From contig NC_134026.1 in the NCBI RefSeq assembly GCF_964204645.1, forward strand, positions 2,542,001 to 2,606,000: a DNA stretch of 64,000 nucleotides, in the 5' to 3' direction. Positions 1 through 12,676 of this stretch are shown in pieces. The translations under genes and the position numbers were made by a program. The notes beneath the pieces are model-generated. The model was not told the DNA's origin, did not search any database, and saw only the letters and a list, made by a program, of their open reading frames with translations. How positions within the stretch are numbered: position 1 is the first letter of the stretch; every line of letters begins with the position of its first letter. This DNA comes from Tubulanus polymorphus. Lineage: Eukaryota > Nemertea > Palaeonemertea > Tubulaniformes > Tubulanidae.

Positions 1-1228
1 AAATGTCAAAAGAAAAATTTCTATTGTAGAATTTCTGCCGCTGCAAACGTGAAAATGCCAAAAATATACACTAAAACTGGTGATAAAGGTAAGAAAATGA
101 CGATGAAGTACCAGGGAAGTTAGCTTAGGGCTTGCTTCCATCTTGTCCTGACACATTGCCATCGCATATTGGTGTTGAATCCAATTTTTTTCGTTTCAGG
201 TTCTTCATCTTTGTTCACCGGTGAAAGAAGGGCTAAAGATGATTTGATATTTGAAGCCTTAGGAACCAATGATGAATTGAGTTCTGCTATTGGTTTTGCT
301 GGAGAGTTATGTTCAGACGCCGGACACCAGGATTCTGTGAACACACAATTAGAAATGGTCCGAATCTTAGGCATAAATATTTTCTACCTTTAATTTTGTG
401 AAAATCTCGAAATTTAGAATATTCGATTTGGACATCCTGAAATTTTCCCTTCAGATTCAATCAGTTTTGCAAGACATTGGATCCCATATTGCGACCCCGA
501 AATCTTCTGCTCGCGAGTCACACTTAAGTACATTGCATTTCAATCGAAATCTGACAAGTTTTGTCTATTTTTTGTTGATCCTCTTATTGCTGTGAAATTC
601 GATTTCTTTTCTAGAGAAAACGCACTTTAATCCGGAAAATATTAAAGATTTAGAAACTTGGATTGATGAATACACGGAAAAACTGCCACCTCTGAAAAAC
701 TTCATATTACCAGTAGGTATTTAAATGGTTGCTTTGAATATGACAGTGACAGTAATGAAAATCATCTTGAAAATCATGATTGAATAATTGTTCAATGAAT
801 TCATGTTCACAGTCTGGAGGTAAAGCCAGTGCTGCGCTACATGTCGCTCGTGGAGTTTGTAGAAGAACAGAAAGAAGGTAAATAAGACTCCTTCAGCTCT
901 CCCTGTCACACAGTTTACTTACTAATGGCTTTCACCATTTTTCGAGACTTCAGAAATTTCTCTCTTCTTTTCCAGAGTTGTGCCTTTGTCAAAAATGGAT
1001 GAAATGGATTCTGCTCCGGTTAAATATCTGAATAGGTAAATTGGATCTGAACGAAAAACAGTCATTTTCATGATTTCATTTAAACAATATCTACGTATAT
1101 TTTTCAGATTGAGCGACTATTTATTTACTTTAGCGAGATACTTAGCCATGAAAGAAGGTAAACAAGAGAAGATTTATCGTCGGGTTCATCCGGAACAAAC
1201 AGAAAATACAACAGAAGCAGCTACTTGA
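1..1228 (+). CDS. MMAB: Cob(I)alamin adenosyltransferase, MMAB family (5' end outside window)
   Basis: Mitochondrial enzyme that transfers adenosyl from ATP to cob(I)alamin, making adenosylcobalamin for methylmalonyl-CoA mutase. Exons by phase: <1-88, 200-357, 455-527, 615-712, 813-877, 976-1035, 1108-1228 (stop TGA). Visible PduO-type blocks in order: [12 protein letters not shown]-like (here [12 protein letters not shown]), [85 protein letters not shown]. The ATP-site TKTGDKG loop and the SGGK and RLSDYLF blocks look intact. The frame stays open from ATG 55 to base 1, so the targeting peptide probably starts upstream; ATG 55 alone would lack it. An AATAAA lies at 1441, and the gene converges on the EF-hand gene, whose stop is only 269 bp away. 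The family call is near certain. Confidence 0.95.
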
Positions 1229-1440
1229 TTAATACAACAAATTCATTTATTTGATAACTCTATTTGAATAAGATGAATTTCTGATTCATTGAGTTTTACT
1301 TCAAATAGATTGGCATACAACATATACCTTGTATTTCTAGTCTTTCAAACAGATTTTATCCCCTATTTGCTTTGAATATTGTTACAGCGCTCGTTGCTAG
1401 CACTTTTTGATCTGATGAAGCTTATTTTTGTAAATTGGAA

Positions 1441-1446
1441 AATAAA
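1441..1446 (+). promoter_or_regulatory. AATAAA polyadenylation signal, MMAB
   Basis: A consensus AATAAA sits 213 bp past the MMAB stop. It is 51 bp from the stop of the opposing EF-hand gene, so the two 3' UTRs should overlap tail-to-tail. Confidence 0.6.
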
Positions 1447-1496
1447 CAAATGCTTTTAGTACATTCAAATACTACTCGATTCGGATTTGCTCTTGT

Positions 1497-3516
1497 TTAA
1501 GCATCTGATGAGTTCGGTGAATTTTCTTCGGAGACTTTGGTCTGTTCATCTTTCCTTTCTTCCGACATACAGGCAATAAATTCTGAAACAGTTGAAATCG
1601 AGCCTCATTGACTGAAGGGAAGAAACGACAGTTAGACACCCAATTTGAAAACATCGCAAATCGAATGATATGATAGTCGCCGCTGATGGAGAGAGACGAT
1701 GAACTGAAGCTACAGTGCCTGACGCAACATTCATGCATTACCCCCCAGGATAGATTTGATACATGTATCATTCACGTCCGGCACCTACCTTCGAAGTCAA
1801 TTCTACCGTCACCATCGATATCAACTTCAGCGATCATTTCGTCCACTAAAAAATGAATCGTCTAGTTAAGCCCCTTGTGTAGAAAATGGTCCAAAACATG
1901 AATTCGGCTTAAAAAGTTTGTATGATCAAATCATTCCTTGAGATTTTCAGCAACTTCGGGCCTCTAACGTTTCGATAAAATGCTGAGCTTTCGAACTTTT
2001 AAATCAACTGAGCTGATGAAATCTCTAATCTGATCTAATGCCAGTGAATAGTTCTGAGAATTACTTACGTTCAGATTCTGTGAGATCTTCACCCATCGAT
2101 TGTAAAACATATCTGAGATCTGAGGCTGTAATGAACCCACAACCGCTCTTGTCAAACACCTGAAAGCAATCCCGAATTAGTGGGGCAAAAATAGTCACAA
2201 AATAAAACAAATCAGTCATGCTCTTCTTTTTTTATTGGTGAATCTATAGAACAGGCTGAAATTTGTTCGCAAAAACTATGAAGCCAAAATTCTTATCTCA
2301 ACGAACACGAACTTTTATTATGGTTTTTGGAAGTTCGTATATCTTGCCTTAAATGCTTCTCGGAGTTCCTCAACTTCATCTTCTTCGTTATGCTCTTCCG
2401 ATAATCCACCCATATTAGCCATTACTTGAACAAACTCCTCAAAGCTGAACTTACCATCTCCTAAAAGTACCAGAAAACCTATTCTTCAAAATATTTCCTA
2501 TCAACTTATTATGATAACGTTGGTATGTGGATGGACTTGTATCGTGTCTATCTTTGATCTGAATTCGGGATTTGCCTGGGTAATTTTTTCGATCACTTAA
2601 TGAATGACATCCCACTTCATCCTTGCCAGATTAGAGATTATCTAATCATGTTTTGAAAGATAGTAGTTAAACGGGATTTCGACTGTACCAACGAAGAATT
2701 CTTTACCATTTATATCCACCTCGCTGAGCAATTGCTCAAGTTCGTCTGCTGATGGGAACTGTCCTAAATTTCTCATCACCGTTCCAAGTTCCGATGAAGT
2801 TATACTGCCGTCCCCATCCTTATCAAAAAGTCTAAATGCTTCTTTTAATTCTGTAAAAATGATTTCGATATTAAACTGAGACCAGTCTTATTTTTTTTCA
2901 TTTACCACTGATCTCGTCGAATGATTTGCGTTGCGTTAAATACTCTTTCTTTCAAATGCGGAAAAAAATTACCTCGAATTTGAGATTCCGTATATCGCTG
3001 ATAGATACTGTCTGTCTGTAGATTGGATTAAATCATACAAGTTACTAGAACGATAACCACACTCAAACGAGGTGAACGGATAATAAGATAAAATCCCACT
3101 ATTTACAGATTAAAAGAATTTAAAAACCAGAATTTATTTATTCAATCAAAAATATATAAAAGACACGACGTTTCGATCCCACCGTAGAGATCATCGTCAG
3201 GTTTGAATAAATAAATTCTGGTTTTTAAATTCTTTTAATCTGTAAATAGTTGGATTTTATCTTATCATACAAGTTACTATTGGAAAAACAACTACAGCAC
3301 GGTAATCAACTTGATCGATGAAATAATAGGCCACAACACCAACACGACAATGGCATGAAACTAATTATGGCCTACAATAACATCACCATAGTTTACTTTC
3401 ATTTTCAGATATCATAATTGAGCCTTTTTATTTAGCTTATTTTGAATATCTTTTCAACAACGCTGCATTTAAAGCAATATCTACAGATCATATAATATCA
3501 TTTTACTTACCATCAT
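1497..3516 (-). CDS. Calmodulin-like protein with four EF-hands
   Basis: Calcium sensor of the calmodulin/troponin-C superfamily, 179 residues (540 nt). Exons: 3511-3516, 2973-3015, 2707-2850, 2348-2460, 2069-2159, 1789-1845, 1497-1582. It starts [18 protein letters not shown] and has loops at residues 26-37 ([12 protein letters not shown]), 62-73 ([12 protein letters not shown]), 105-116 ([12 protein letters not shown]) and 141-152 ([12 protein letters not shown]). Loops 1, 2 and 4 have canonical Ca2+ ligands. Loop 3 has Ser at position 3, Cys at 5 and Asp instead of Glu at 12, so it is probably weak or dead. The interdomain linker is longer and more acidic than in calmodulin (about residues 84-96), and there is a 22-residue polar tail. 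The first exon codes only Met-Met. The intron after 2348 uses a GC donor. The divergence argues against true calmodulin; no specific subfamily is recognised. Confidence 0.9.
3048..3263. mobile_element. Small non-autonomous insertion with long inverted arms and hammerhead-like core
   Basis: A 216-bp insert in intron 1 of the EF-hand gene is bracketed by a perfect 16-bp direct repeat, atcatacaagttacta, at 3032-3047 and 3264-3279: a clear target-site duplication. Inside are two near-perfect inverted arms of about 64 bp (3082-3145 and 3202-3265, the right arm running two bases into the flank). Between the arms is a 40-bp segment resembling the hammerhead motif of Penelope-like elements. There is no coding capacity. 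The arm ends recur alone near 44540, so this is a repeat family. Confidence 0.75.
3162..3201 (-). ncRNA. Hammerhead-ribozyme-like motif in the insertion
   Basis: Read on the minus strand, the segment has box CTGACGA (CUGANGA with N=C), one spacer base, a stem formed by gatctc and gtgggatc around a short loop, box GAAAC, then gtcgtgtc. That order (CUGANGA, stem II, GAAA, possible minimal stem III, cleavable GUC) is the plan known from Penelope-like element hammerheads. Closure of stem I by the inverted arms is uncertain because about 16 unpaired bases intervene. Activity is unproven. Confidence 0.5.
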
Positions 3517-5559
3517 TACTTGCTGCGTATGGATGTTATCAGTGGGGAGACTAATCCTTTTATATTGAGATGCGGAAAGGAAGATGCCAAGTTCTATCCT
3601 GTCGCTTGCAAATCGATGCCTAATGAAAAGATACGTATCGCGTCTCCAGTCAGGGGTTGGTTGGTATATACCGGTAGATAGACTTGAAATATTCAATTAT
3701 AACTCGATATCTGTTAATATGTAAGCTTATTTGACGTTGCGAACGATTCGCAATTACGAGTGTGAAATTGGACAGAATACTCTTACACATCATTAACGTC
3801 ACAGCCAGACCAAACGTCTTATAACTATTAATATACGTATTAGACTCGTCTACGTAATCTACGTCCGCGCGCAAGCTGTGCTAAAACATTAGTTCTAGTC
3901 AATTAATTAGAGACGAGATGTTCCGTTTTATGATGTGCTATCTTCAGTGTTTCGGAACGGGGAAGTGCTGCACGTAAATCACACATAACCGAAGGAAAAA
4001 AAACAACGATGATTTCATCACAACTACACTGAATTTATTATTTTCTATCTAATGTATATAATATGTACACATACAATAAATCATAAAATTTCTAACGTAT
4101 AATTCCAGGCCGAATAAAGAAGTATAAAAAGAAGATCAACTTCCACAAAAAAAGATTCTAAATACAAACAAACTCGTGTTTCTTTGAGAAAATAACTCGG
4201 AAGTGAACGTTTGTAAAAAGAACAATTGAATCGGTTTGTAAAATCGTAAAAATAAAATCTCACAGCTGGTTGATTGAAAATACAATTGATAAGTACAGTG
4301 TGCATCATAAATTATTGAAAATCTATTGTAAATATTTTCACCTATTTTCCTACTGAAATAATAGTTAACTTTGATCAATAAGTACTTTATATTCGATATA
4401 TACATTACAAGCAAAAACAGATGATCGTCTTAATTTTTGTCCTTACATTTAGAAGTTCAGTTACAATGAGATTCATTTTGAAATGCTTTGTTTCGATAAT
4501 TCTGATTAACTTTGCTCAGCTACAAATATGATTACGTAGAGAGTAGAGAAAGCATTTACTCTCACAATATGATTACAAGACATGTATTTACAATATAAAA
4601 CAATACTTCATTTTTTAAAATTAGGTTTAATTGTTAAATTTCTTAGAAAATATTTTTTCAACGTTTTCTCACGAAATGCAAACATTTTTCCTGTGACACA
4701 GCTTAAATTTTTTCAAAAACATTTGTCGAAATTTAAGAAACAAGACTCTAGAGGAAACAACAATCAGACATCAAACATTTCGGAGCCTAGAGAATGTACA
4801 AGTTGAGGCTAAACTCAAATTTGTTCAGTGAAATACTAACCTAGGTGAAATAGAATATTCTTATCGATTTTTTGAATACTGTTCACAAATTTCGATGATT
4901 CACAGCCTTTTAAAAGTTTCGGTGAATAAAATATAGCATTTTCAAATACACATTACGGTGGGAGACGACACTGCTTAACTTTAATACATTTTGCGTAATC
5001 AGCAATTTAGTCAATGTTTCTGCCTCTAATCGACAGACGCTTTTACAAATTCTTCCGTCCACAAAGATTTCTGTCGTACAACAAATGTTGCGCCTACATC
5101 AGCGAAGATGAAGCCACATTTAAAGCACCAGATAATAACCATTTGATTATAAGTCTAAGCTACTCAACATAAAGCTATAAATATCAAGATTCCCTCCTCA
5201 TTGATGTATTGCATTCACTCTCATACGACACGCAGATCTGTCTTCCTGAAAAATTTAAAACGTTGGAAATCAATACCCATTCACATTGACCGATCCTCTT
5301 GACTGTCGAATTAGAATTATTGATTAGATTTTATCCTTGAATTATTGAAGAGGATTGGCCACTTGTTAAATTTGTGTTGTTTCGATTCATTTTCAGTTGT
5401 TAACTTTAATTTATAGCTACTGTTGAATTGACACCAAGGCGATTTACAATTCCTACTGGACACAATGAAACCTATCAGAGAAGTGTCCTCAACTTATAGT
5501 TCTCAGAAAGGGTCGGCGTATTGCACTAGAGACAACGCACCTCTCAAGAGATAATCAGT
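3517..5559. other. Promoter side of EF-hand gene and WLS 3' UTR, no CDS
   Basis: This non-coding, AT-rich stretch holds the upstream region of the EF-hand gene and, from about 4030 to 5559, the probable WLS 3' UTR. A minus-strand AATAAA is at 4034-4039. Open frames here are short and show no coding character. Confidence 0.5.
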
Positions 5560-8500
5560 TTAACTGGCTGCAGCTTTCTGCGTGAAGTGTGCGAGAGACG
5601 ACTGTTCAGTTGATAACTGAGTGAATTCAACCTCTTCTTCGTTACTGCCATCACTTCCATCAGCTGAAAATCGTCACCAAATATCCAGAGTCCGATCTAA
5701 GCACTTGCGCGATTGCCCAGGACAAGTATATTCTCATAAGAGTAAGTAGGTTATCATTATCACTTTTCCACCGGGCTAGTAGTGCTTTGTCTCAAAGCTT
5801 TTTTCCCAATCAATAGATGATTGTGCCGCCAGTCGGACTGCTTGTGTAGGGCAAGTAAGTTATTGAGGGGGCAAATGAAATTACAGATATGCTCGCCCCT
5901 CCGGACAAGTGGCTTTTGTTCCTTAGATCGGAACCTGAATATCAAAATATAAAATATCGTCATGCATTAAATGGCAAATATGGGAAATAACTTTAAAAGA
6001 ATATACAAACCTCCAGTTTGAGAGACTGGTTTGTACTTATGTGATGGAGCGTACAATGAGAGTAGTGCAAACACATATACATTCCACATACCATAAACAC
6101 CTAGAAAATATATACGAATTGTTATTAAATTCTAATCGACACAGAAACCATATTTTCTATTCAGTTTATTTTAGTTAACGAACCTGTGAAAAATGCACTC
6201 GTGTATTCAAGTGTGATATCCTCATCCCATTTCCACTGCCCCTCGCTCACTTGACTTATAATGAAGAAAATGACAGTCATAGCAGCGCAGAGAAGTGTCG
6301 TCAACATGAGTACTTTAAAACGCAGAATCAGACCCTGAAATATATTGATGTTTGTAATTCACATTCGATTTTTTCTCATTTCTTAAAAACGTAATACCAG
6401 GATCTTTTGCACGTAAATTCTGAGCTCTAAAGTGTAATGCATGAAAAAAGGATTGAAATATTTTTACGACATTATTCTTAAATTCTTTCAGATTTTTTCA
6501 AATTGTTCACAATTCTTCAAACAGGCATCCATTTCCAGAATTTTCACATTTTCCACATCAATCTGACCACCTTTATACGAATTCTGATTTCTTCATAGAG
6601 TCTATTGAGACTGTTACATACCAAATAATATTTACGTCTGGCCTTCGTCATTTCGGGCAGTGCCGATTTCTTAGCGCTGATGTTGCGAAACACGAGGTAA
6701 ATCATCCAAGACAAAAAGAAGAAATACATGGAGGCCGCGATACCCGCCATTATAACGAAAGCCAACTAGAAACAAGTGAAGGAAAACGAAAAATTTACAG
6801 GAATACTATCAGGCAATATCCAAGATTCTTTTGAAATTTTAATTCAAACCTGAACACAAGAGCTACAGTATACCTAACCATGTCGGAATTAGATGGAATT
6901 TACTTTATATCATCAAGAGTTCATATTTGCTATTGTTGACACGTAATTCTAGAAGATGAATTAAAAAGGATACAGCCAGTTTAGTACCAATGTCAGTCAC
7001 CCAAATACTGAAGAATGGATTGTATAACTGCACACCTCTGAAAAGACAAAGAGATGAAACCTAACCGTCCCGACGCATCGGATGATATTCCATGAGAAAC
7101 TTCTCTCACCTTTCACACATCTCAAACACAAACAAACAGATACAACCTCCGGCTACAGCACTCAGATGTTTCCAGTACAATACGAGTTTGTTTCGTTCAA
7201 CTTGATCCTGATTTTTGGGAAAAAATAAAATTCTTAAGCAACCTGATTTTCTAGTAAGGATACCATTAGCGATGCACATGCTGGTTCAATCAAGTCATCT
7301 CCGTTGGATGCATATATATATATATATATATTTGCATGTCATTTTGCGTGATGTCATAATGCTATATATCCAGTTTAGATCATTTTCATTATTTTTGATT
7401 GTTTGGACTTTTAACAAATAGCATTGTAGGATTGCTTGCAAGCACCGATACATACTTTAGATTTGTGTACGATAGTTTCCAAATCAACTGTCAGATCCTT
7501 TCCAAAAATCAGATAACATGGAATTTCAACAGAAATGCATCAATATATGCGCATTGATAAGATTACTCGCTGGTTAATCTTTTTAAGACAGATATTCTGA
7601 TAAATGTTTACCCTGATTGTAATGATTATAGCGATGATAAACTTAAAAAAAGAAAATATTTTCGTTCTCAAAGTGACGTAAAAATTCATAATTTACCATG
7701 AGATGTTCACCGGCGAATATGATCCAGAAACACATCAGCATAGCGTAGAAAATACCCTGTCTTATATCAGTTAGAAGCAACATGAAAGGCATGTTCACCG
7801 TTAACGTCAACCATTCTATAGGCACTAAAATCATAAATTCGACAAGTGAAGGACTACAATAAGGTTTTGAAAACAATTAAATTCAAAATAAAGATGCAAA
7901 AAACTTACAGTTTAAGAATGAAAGAGAACACCCTAAAGCCAGCAACATCCTGCAAAATGAAACATATTCTTACTATTAGAAATGTTAAGATTATGGTCGA
8001 AGATTCGTGAATAAAATGACGTTAAGACTTACTTCTCGAGTAGATTCGGTGGACGATCCAAGATGCTAACTCTTCTCCAGAACCAGATCAACACTGTCAA
8101 CAGAATCGGAAACAGAGTCGTCTTCAACGAGAACCAAACTTTAGTAAATCCACCGTTCTGATGAATCGTCTGAAATCACAAACAAAATGCATCAAGTACA
8201 AAAATAATAAACGATTTGTAAGAATCGCGATACGCTCGTTACGATGATAACTTACGATCAAGTGAAGGTCAACTAGTTTACCGATGTGATCGTTTTGAGG
8301 TGTTTTTCGAAGGAAGTCCCAGGTCGGTAGTCGTATGTTCACCAGATAATAATCATGATGACAACTTCCCAACTCAAATAATGATAACAGCGAACAATTA
8401 TAATAGTATCCGGCTATTTTCTGTAAGAAAATATGTACCATAACCAAATATATCCACTCTTAAAAACAATAATCATTTCTAGCAGCAAGGCATTCACTCT

Positions 8501-11500
8501 TATTTATCTCAAAATTTCATTCCAGATTCTTCAATACGTAGTTCATCAACACATAGGCCTATTCAGTATTCCTGAAGATAACTATTAGAATATAGTCAAA
8601 ATGTTGAATAAACTACTCGCTCTAGGAAACATTTTCGGACTTTCTATAATTTTGTCATTATCATTGTAGGATTCCCTACATATTATCAGTACATAACGAA
8701 TACCGGTATCTTGAAAACCTCCATTTGGATTTTACTCACATGGACTTCGTCTATAGAGCAGTCAAGAGCTCTAGTTTCATCAGATCGAGCCAGTTCCGTC
8801 CAGGTATCCGGAGGATCCCACTTGTTTCTATAACCAAGACGAATGTCCATCTTCATCACTGGGTTGTCACCTAAAAAACACATCGTCATTATAGTTAGAA
8901 GAAATTTCAATCCTGTTTGTGATAAGTAAGTGAGCACAATTACGCGCACTCACCGGCGATCGAACCCGGGTCTCGTACCGATAAAAAACCAAATGTACAA
9001 GCCAGTAGACCAATAGGATTAGTCAAAGCTAGTGCCATGGATTTCGTATAAAATGCTCAAAGCTGGCAGCTACATTCCAACTTAGTCAGTGGTTAAACAT
9101 CTTAAAGGTCATATTTGATTAGGCCTTACACTTTTACAATAAAATAGTCAGTTTAAAAAAAGATATCATAACTCAAGTCAAGAATCAATCTAGAATAGTT
9201 TTTACTGATGATACATCAATCATATATCAATAATTTCGAATTCAAGAAATTCACATAGGAATCGATTTCGCAAATTTCTTTTCATTTTCATTGCTTTCGA
9301 AATATATCAATATCAATATATTTCTGATTGAGTTTGTAGTGAAACTGGAGTCTATATCTCAAATTATCCCATTAGAAATATTGATCTTACCCATTTTATT
9401 CAATTCATCGTATTCAACATCAAGCTGAAGTACGGTTAGAAAGTTCTGGAACCATCGAGAATAATCCAACTTCACGTCGTCTCGAGGCAACGGCAGTTGA
9501 AACGTGAATACGATTTCTTCGGCCTTGATTGATTTCGCTTTGATTTTTGGATCGCTGTAACCCGCCACCGAGTCGCAACCTTTACCATCCTTCAAGTCGC
9601 TACGACTGAAAGACCATTCGTCCTGTTTGACCGGATAGTTTTTATCGACGCACCAGGTCCCTAAAACGCTCACAGCAGAAGACGGGGAAGGAGCTGAAAT
9701 AACAAACAATGATATACAAAATTTTGAAAAAATCAGAATTTGAATCTGGTGGTTCATCCTGTACAACCATACATCAGATTCATAGTTACATAGTTATGAA
9801 GGAAATCTTGGGAACGTCAGTCTAGAATCATCAGTTCATCATGAAAGATTTTGGGTTCATTTAATGAAATTATTCATTGACCAATTTTATCTTACCTAAA
9901 TCTCTTGTCATTTAAAACAGTTATTTTCAACAGAGGAGCATACAATACTTAACAGTATGATACACAAGTCTTCATTATGGAATATTCTCATGAGATCGTT
10001 AATTGGATTCAAGTGGGCAATTATAGAAATTGTAACCAATTCCAATTATATCAAGAGCAAGAAAACGTTTGTGCGTTTGTCCATAAAACAAATATTGTAA
10101 GAGATCTTAAGCCCCGAGGGCATTAATTTTCCTTTGTCCGCGCTCAACTTGTCTGATATTCCTTCGCAAATACCGACAGGCAATTAACCAAAGCAGAAGA
10201 ATCGTTATTCTGTCTGTAGCAGATCGGTTGATCTTTTATCGCACGCGGATCTCTCAAAATACAGACATGTTTTACAAGTAGCGCTGACTATTGATGTGAT
10301 CAAATGAGTAATACCGACTATACGATAAATCAGATACTTCCAAGAATCACCACTGCTAGTCAACACTGGATACACCTACGAATCTACGCGTGCTTCCTTT
10401 CCTAAGAATTCATCCACTATAGAATTGTATCAGGATTTATTCAAGCATTTTCGGTTTCATAATAAAAATCAGTGAACAGCTAAATTTCTAATAATTCTAG
10501 TTAGAGAAATATATCTGATTGATTATCTACCGAATAATGACGTCATGAATATATTCAAAATGATTATTAGGTTTACAGTGAAATACAAATCAAAAATGGA
10601 GAGACTCTATAGCCTAAACTACAAATGTAAAACATCAGTCAACACTCAGAGAATTTAAGATATGTCACACTATACAACATTAAATACAGCGTTGATTGTT
10701 TGGAACACAATGAAATGGTTTATTGTAGGCTTAATTGGTTAATAGAGAAAACACCTTTTATGATATTGAAACTAGTTCTATGAATGACTGCCATAAAAGG
10801 TACTTCTTTTCTCTTGTAGGAGATAGTGATATGATACCTTTCAATATAGGCCTAACACTACATTGAAAATATCTAAAAAAAACATTGGTTTTCAGATGAA
10901 GATATAGCCTAATTAGACTGAGGAAAATACACACTGTATCCCCACATTTGTTTTGTTTACTGCTGCAATAACTTCATATAGGCTATCTCATATGCAGTTG
11001 TAATCCCAATATTTGTCACATTACTCAACTCCTAGGAGTCATCAAAACAACATGAGCAAGTGAAGATTCTCTGTAAAGGCTCATAGGCATCCACATTTAA
11101 AAAACTGATAAAGCCTCAAAAGAAAAGTGTCACGAAATATTAAATTAGATAACAATAGCCACGATAAGCGTTTTGGCCCGGGCAAAATATGGCCTGACCA
11201 ATAAAGTTGGACCAGGCCCGAGCCAAATTTTGGCACGGGACAAAAATGATTGCGTTTGAATTGCAACTGGTTCTGGAAATGACTTTAAGTATCAAGTGAG
11301 TGGTTTGTGTGCACGCACTTCAGCAGTCCGGGCCAAATCATCTCCGTGTGATTGCGGTCAAATTGAAGTATTTCTTCTAGTTCTTCCTATTACTGGCCAA
11401 CTTCAACATGCTGAAGATTTTTGCCAGGTACGGACTTTTGTTGTTAAATCAGTGAGTCGACCAGCACTGATATGTGTCCTGCCCGAATGCATGGTTTCAC

Positions 11501-11832
11501 TAGGATTCGAACCCTCAAGCTCAACCTCTCAGTTGTGAGTCAAACACACCACCGCCACAGGACAGGACAAGCACGATAATCATACATCCTATATCTAGAG
11601 GTATAATTCTTATTGTTGCAATTAAACGTTTCATTTTAACCATACAATTCAATAGATGTCGTTGGTTGGTATGGTAGTGCCTGGTGAAATTTTTTTAATG
11701 AAGTCGAAATCAAAAGAACTACTCACCAATTTTACCCCCGATCAAGAAGAATACAATTTGACACACTAACAGGATACCCAGTAATATCAGTAACTTCTTT
11801 GTACTTAGCGTTTCCAACACTACACCGCCCAT
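5560..11832 (-). CDS. WLS: Wntless (Evi/GPR177), Wnt cargo receptor
   Basis: Multipass ER-to-surface carrier that binds palmitoleoylated Wnt and is needed for Wnt secretion. 553 residues from 13 exons: 11727-11832, 9391-9693, 8740-8870, 8256-8420, 8033-8169, 7909-7949, 7697-7824, 7110-7207, 6974-7037, 6622-6765, 6184-6334, 6011-6100, 5560-5663. Vertebrate WLS is about 540. The N-terminus [19 protein letters not shown] leads into the first membrane span. A lumenal domain follows ([29 protein letters not shown]), then the family blocks [18 protein letters not shown]-like [50 protein letters not shown] and [20 protein letters not shown]. The tail is acidic then polar ([11 protein letters not shown]). 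Intron 1 (2.0 kb) holds a SINE-like repeat. The gene is head-to-head with SYCE2 (844 bp between start codons). Confidence 0.95.
7312..7331. repeat. AT dinucleotide microsatellite
   Basis: A run of about ten AT units lies inside a WLS intron. Confidence 0.9.
11470..11570 (-). repeat. tRNA-derived SINE head (tRNA-like)
   Basis: On the minus strand, from about 11570 downward, a tRNA-like head reads tcctgtggcggtggtgtg (A-box-like), followed by a perfect B box GGTTCGAATCC at 11503-11513. It does not fold as an ordinary tRNA: the acceptor ends do not pair. It lies in WLS intron 1, and the flanking 11150-11470 may be its body. A SINE or a tRNA pseudogene are both possible. Confidence 0.5.
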
Positions 11833-12676
11833 TGTCGTCTTCCAGGCGTCGTTATTCTAAAGCAAGAGATGAAAGAAAATGAGTATGACTCCTTGCGAAA
11901 ATCCAAACCCGGAAATGAAAATAATCCTTTGCAATTACAATACACCGGCACGTGCTGCCCTCTGTGATCGGGTAGAACCATTGCGAATAGCAGGGTGAGC
12001 GGGCTCCTAAAAGAATAAAAAAATCTAATTTCAAGTAACACACCTTTTAATGATCAACTTCACTTCATTTGTTAGGTTTTAGGACCAATCTAATTTTCGA
12101 AAATAGTACTTTTTTCCATACGACACGGGATAATAAAGCGTCCATCTTTGAAAACTCACAATCTTTCTCACCTCCTCAAACGATACAATGTGATTGTCCT
12201 TTCTCAGTGTCATAGCGCGGCTCGTACAAAACATCTCTGATCCATTCACACTATTCGTGTCGTCGGTCGGTACGTACGTTAGCCTTGTTTTGCTCTCTCG
12301 CTTTTAAGTCCAGTAGGCTACCATTTACTACGGCACTTTTAAACTCAAATTGTTAATGGATCTGACTCATTTATCTGTCTGTCCAGTGGGACATTATAAT
12401 AGTTTGCCAAATCCGCATTGTTGACATTCCATTTCCACATTTGGTCAGTGATGCCGTCGTGTGGAAGAAGTGGATGCAAAAATGCTCGATTGTGAGACTG
12501 TAGGCCTACCCCTGCCCTGCAGTCTCCATCCGATCCCGTCAGGTGGAAAATCAAAAGTCCACCCTGATCATTCCGACGATTCGCTACATCATACAAATTC
12601 TAATTAACTGTTATCAATAAGAATCAATGATCACTTTTATTTTGGTAGTGAATCTGCCGTCGATTGATTGTGAAAA
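11833..12676. promoter_or_regulatory. Shared divergent promoter region, WLS / SYCE2
   Basis: An 844-bp non-coding gap lies between the start codons of two divergently transcribed genes, so it must hold both 5' UTRs and both core promoters. No TATA box in a convincing position and no supported ORF were seen. Confidence 0.55.

Noticed and set aside
5760-5963. Minus-strand open frame after an acceptor-like site ([15 protein letters not shown]) as the last WLS exon
   Set aside because: The exon at 5560-5663 joins in phase and gives the acidic, polar WLS tail; this frame has no resemblance to WLS. It could only be an alternative exon.
12345-12596. 83-codon minus-strand open frame upstream of WLS
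   Set aside because: It has no match to any WLS N-terminus and no splice donor into the WLS first exon, which has its own good start.
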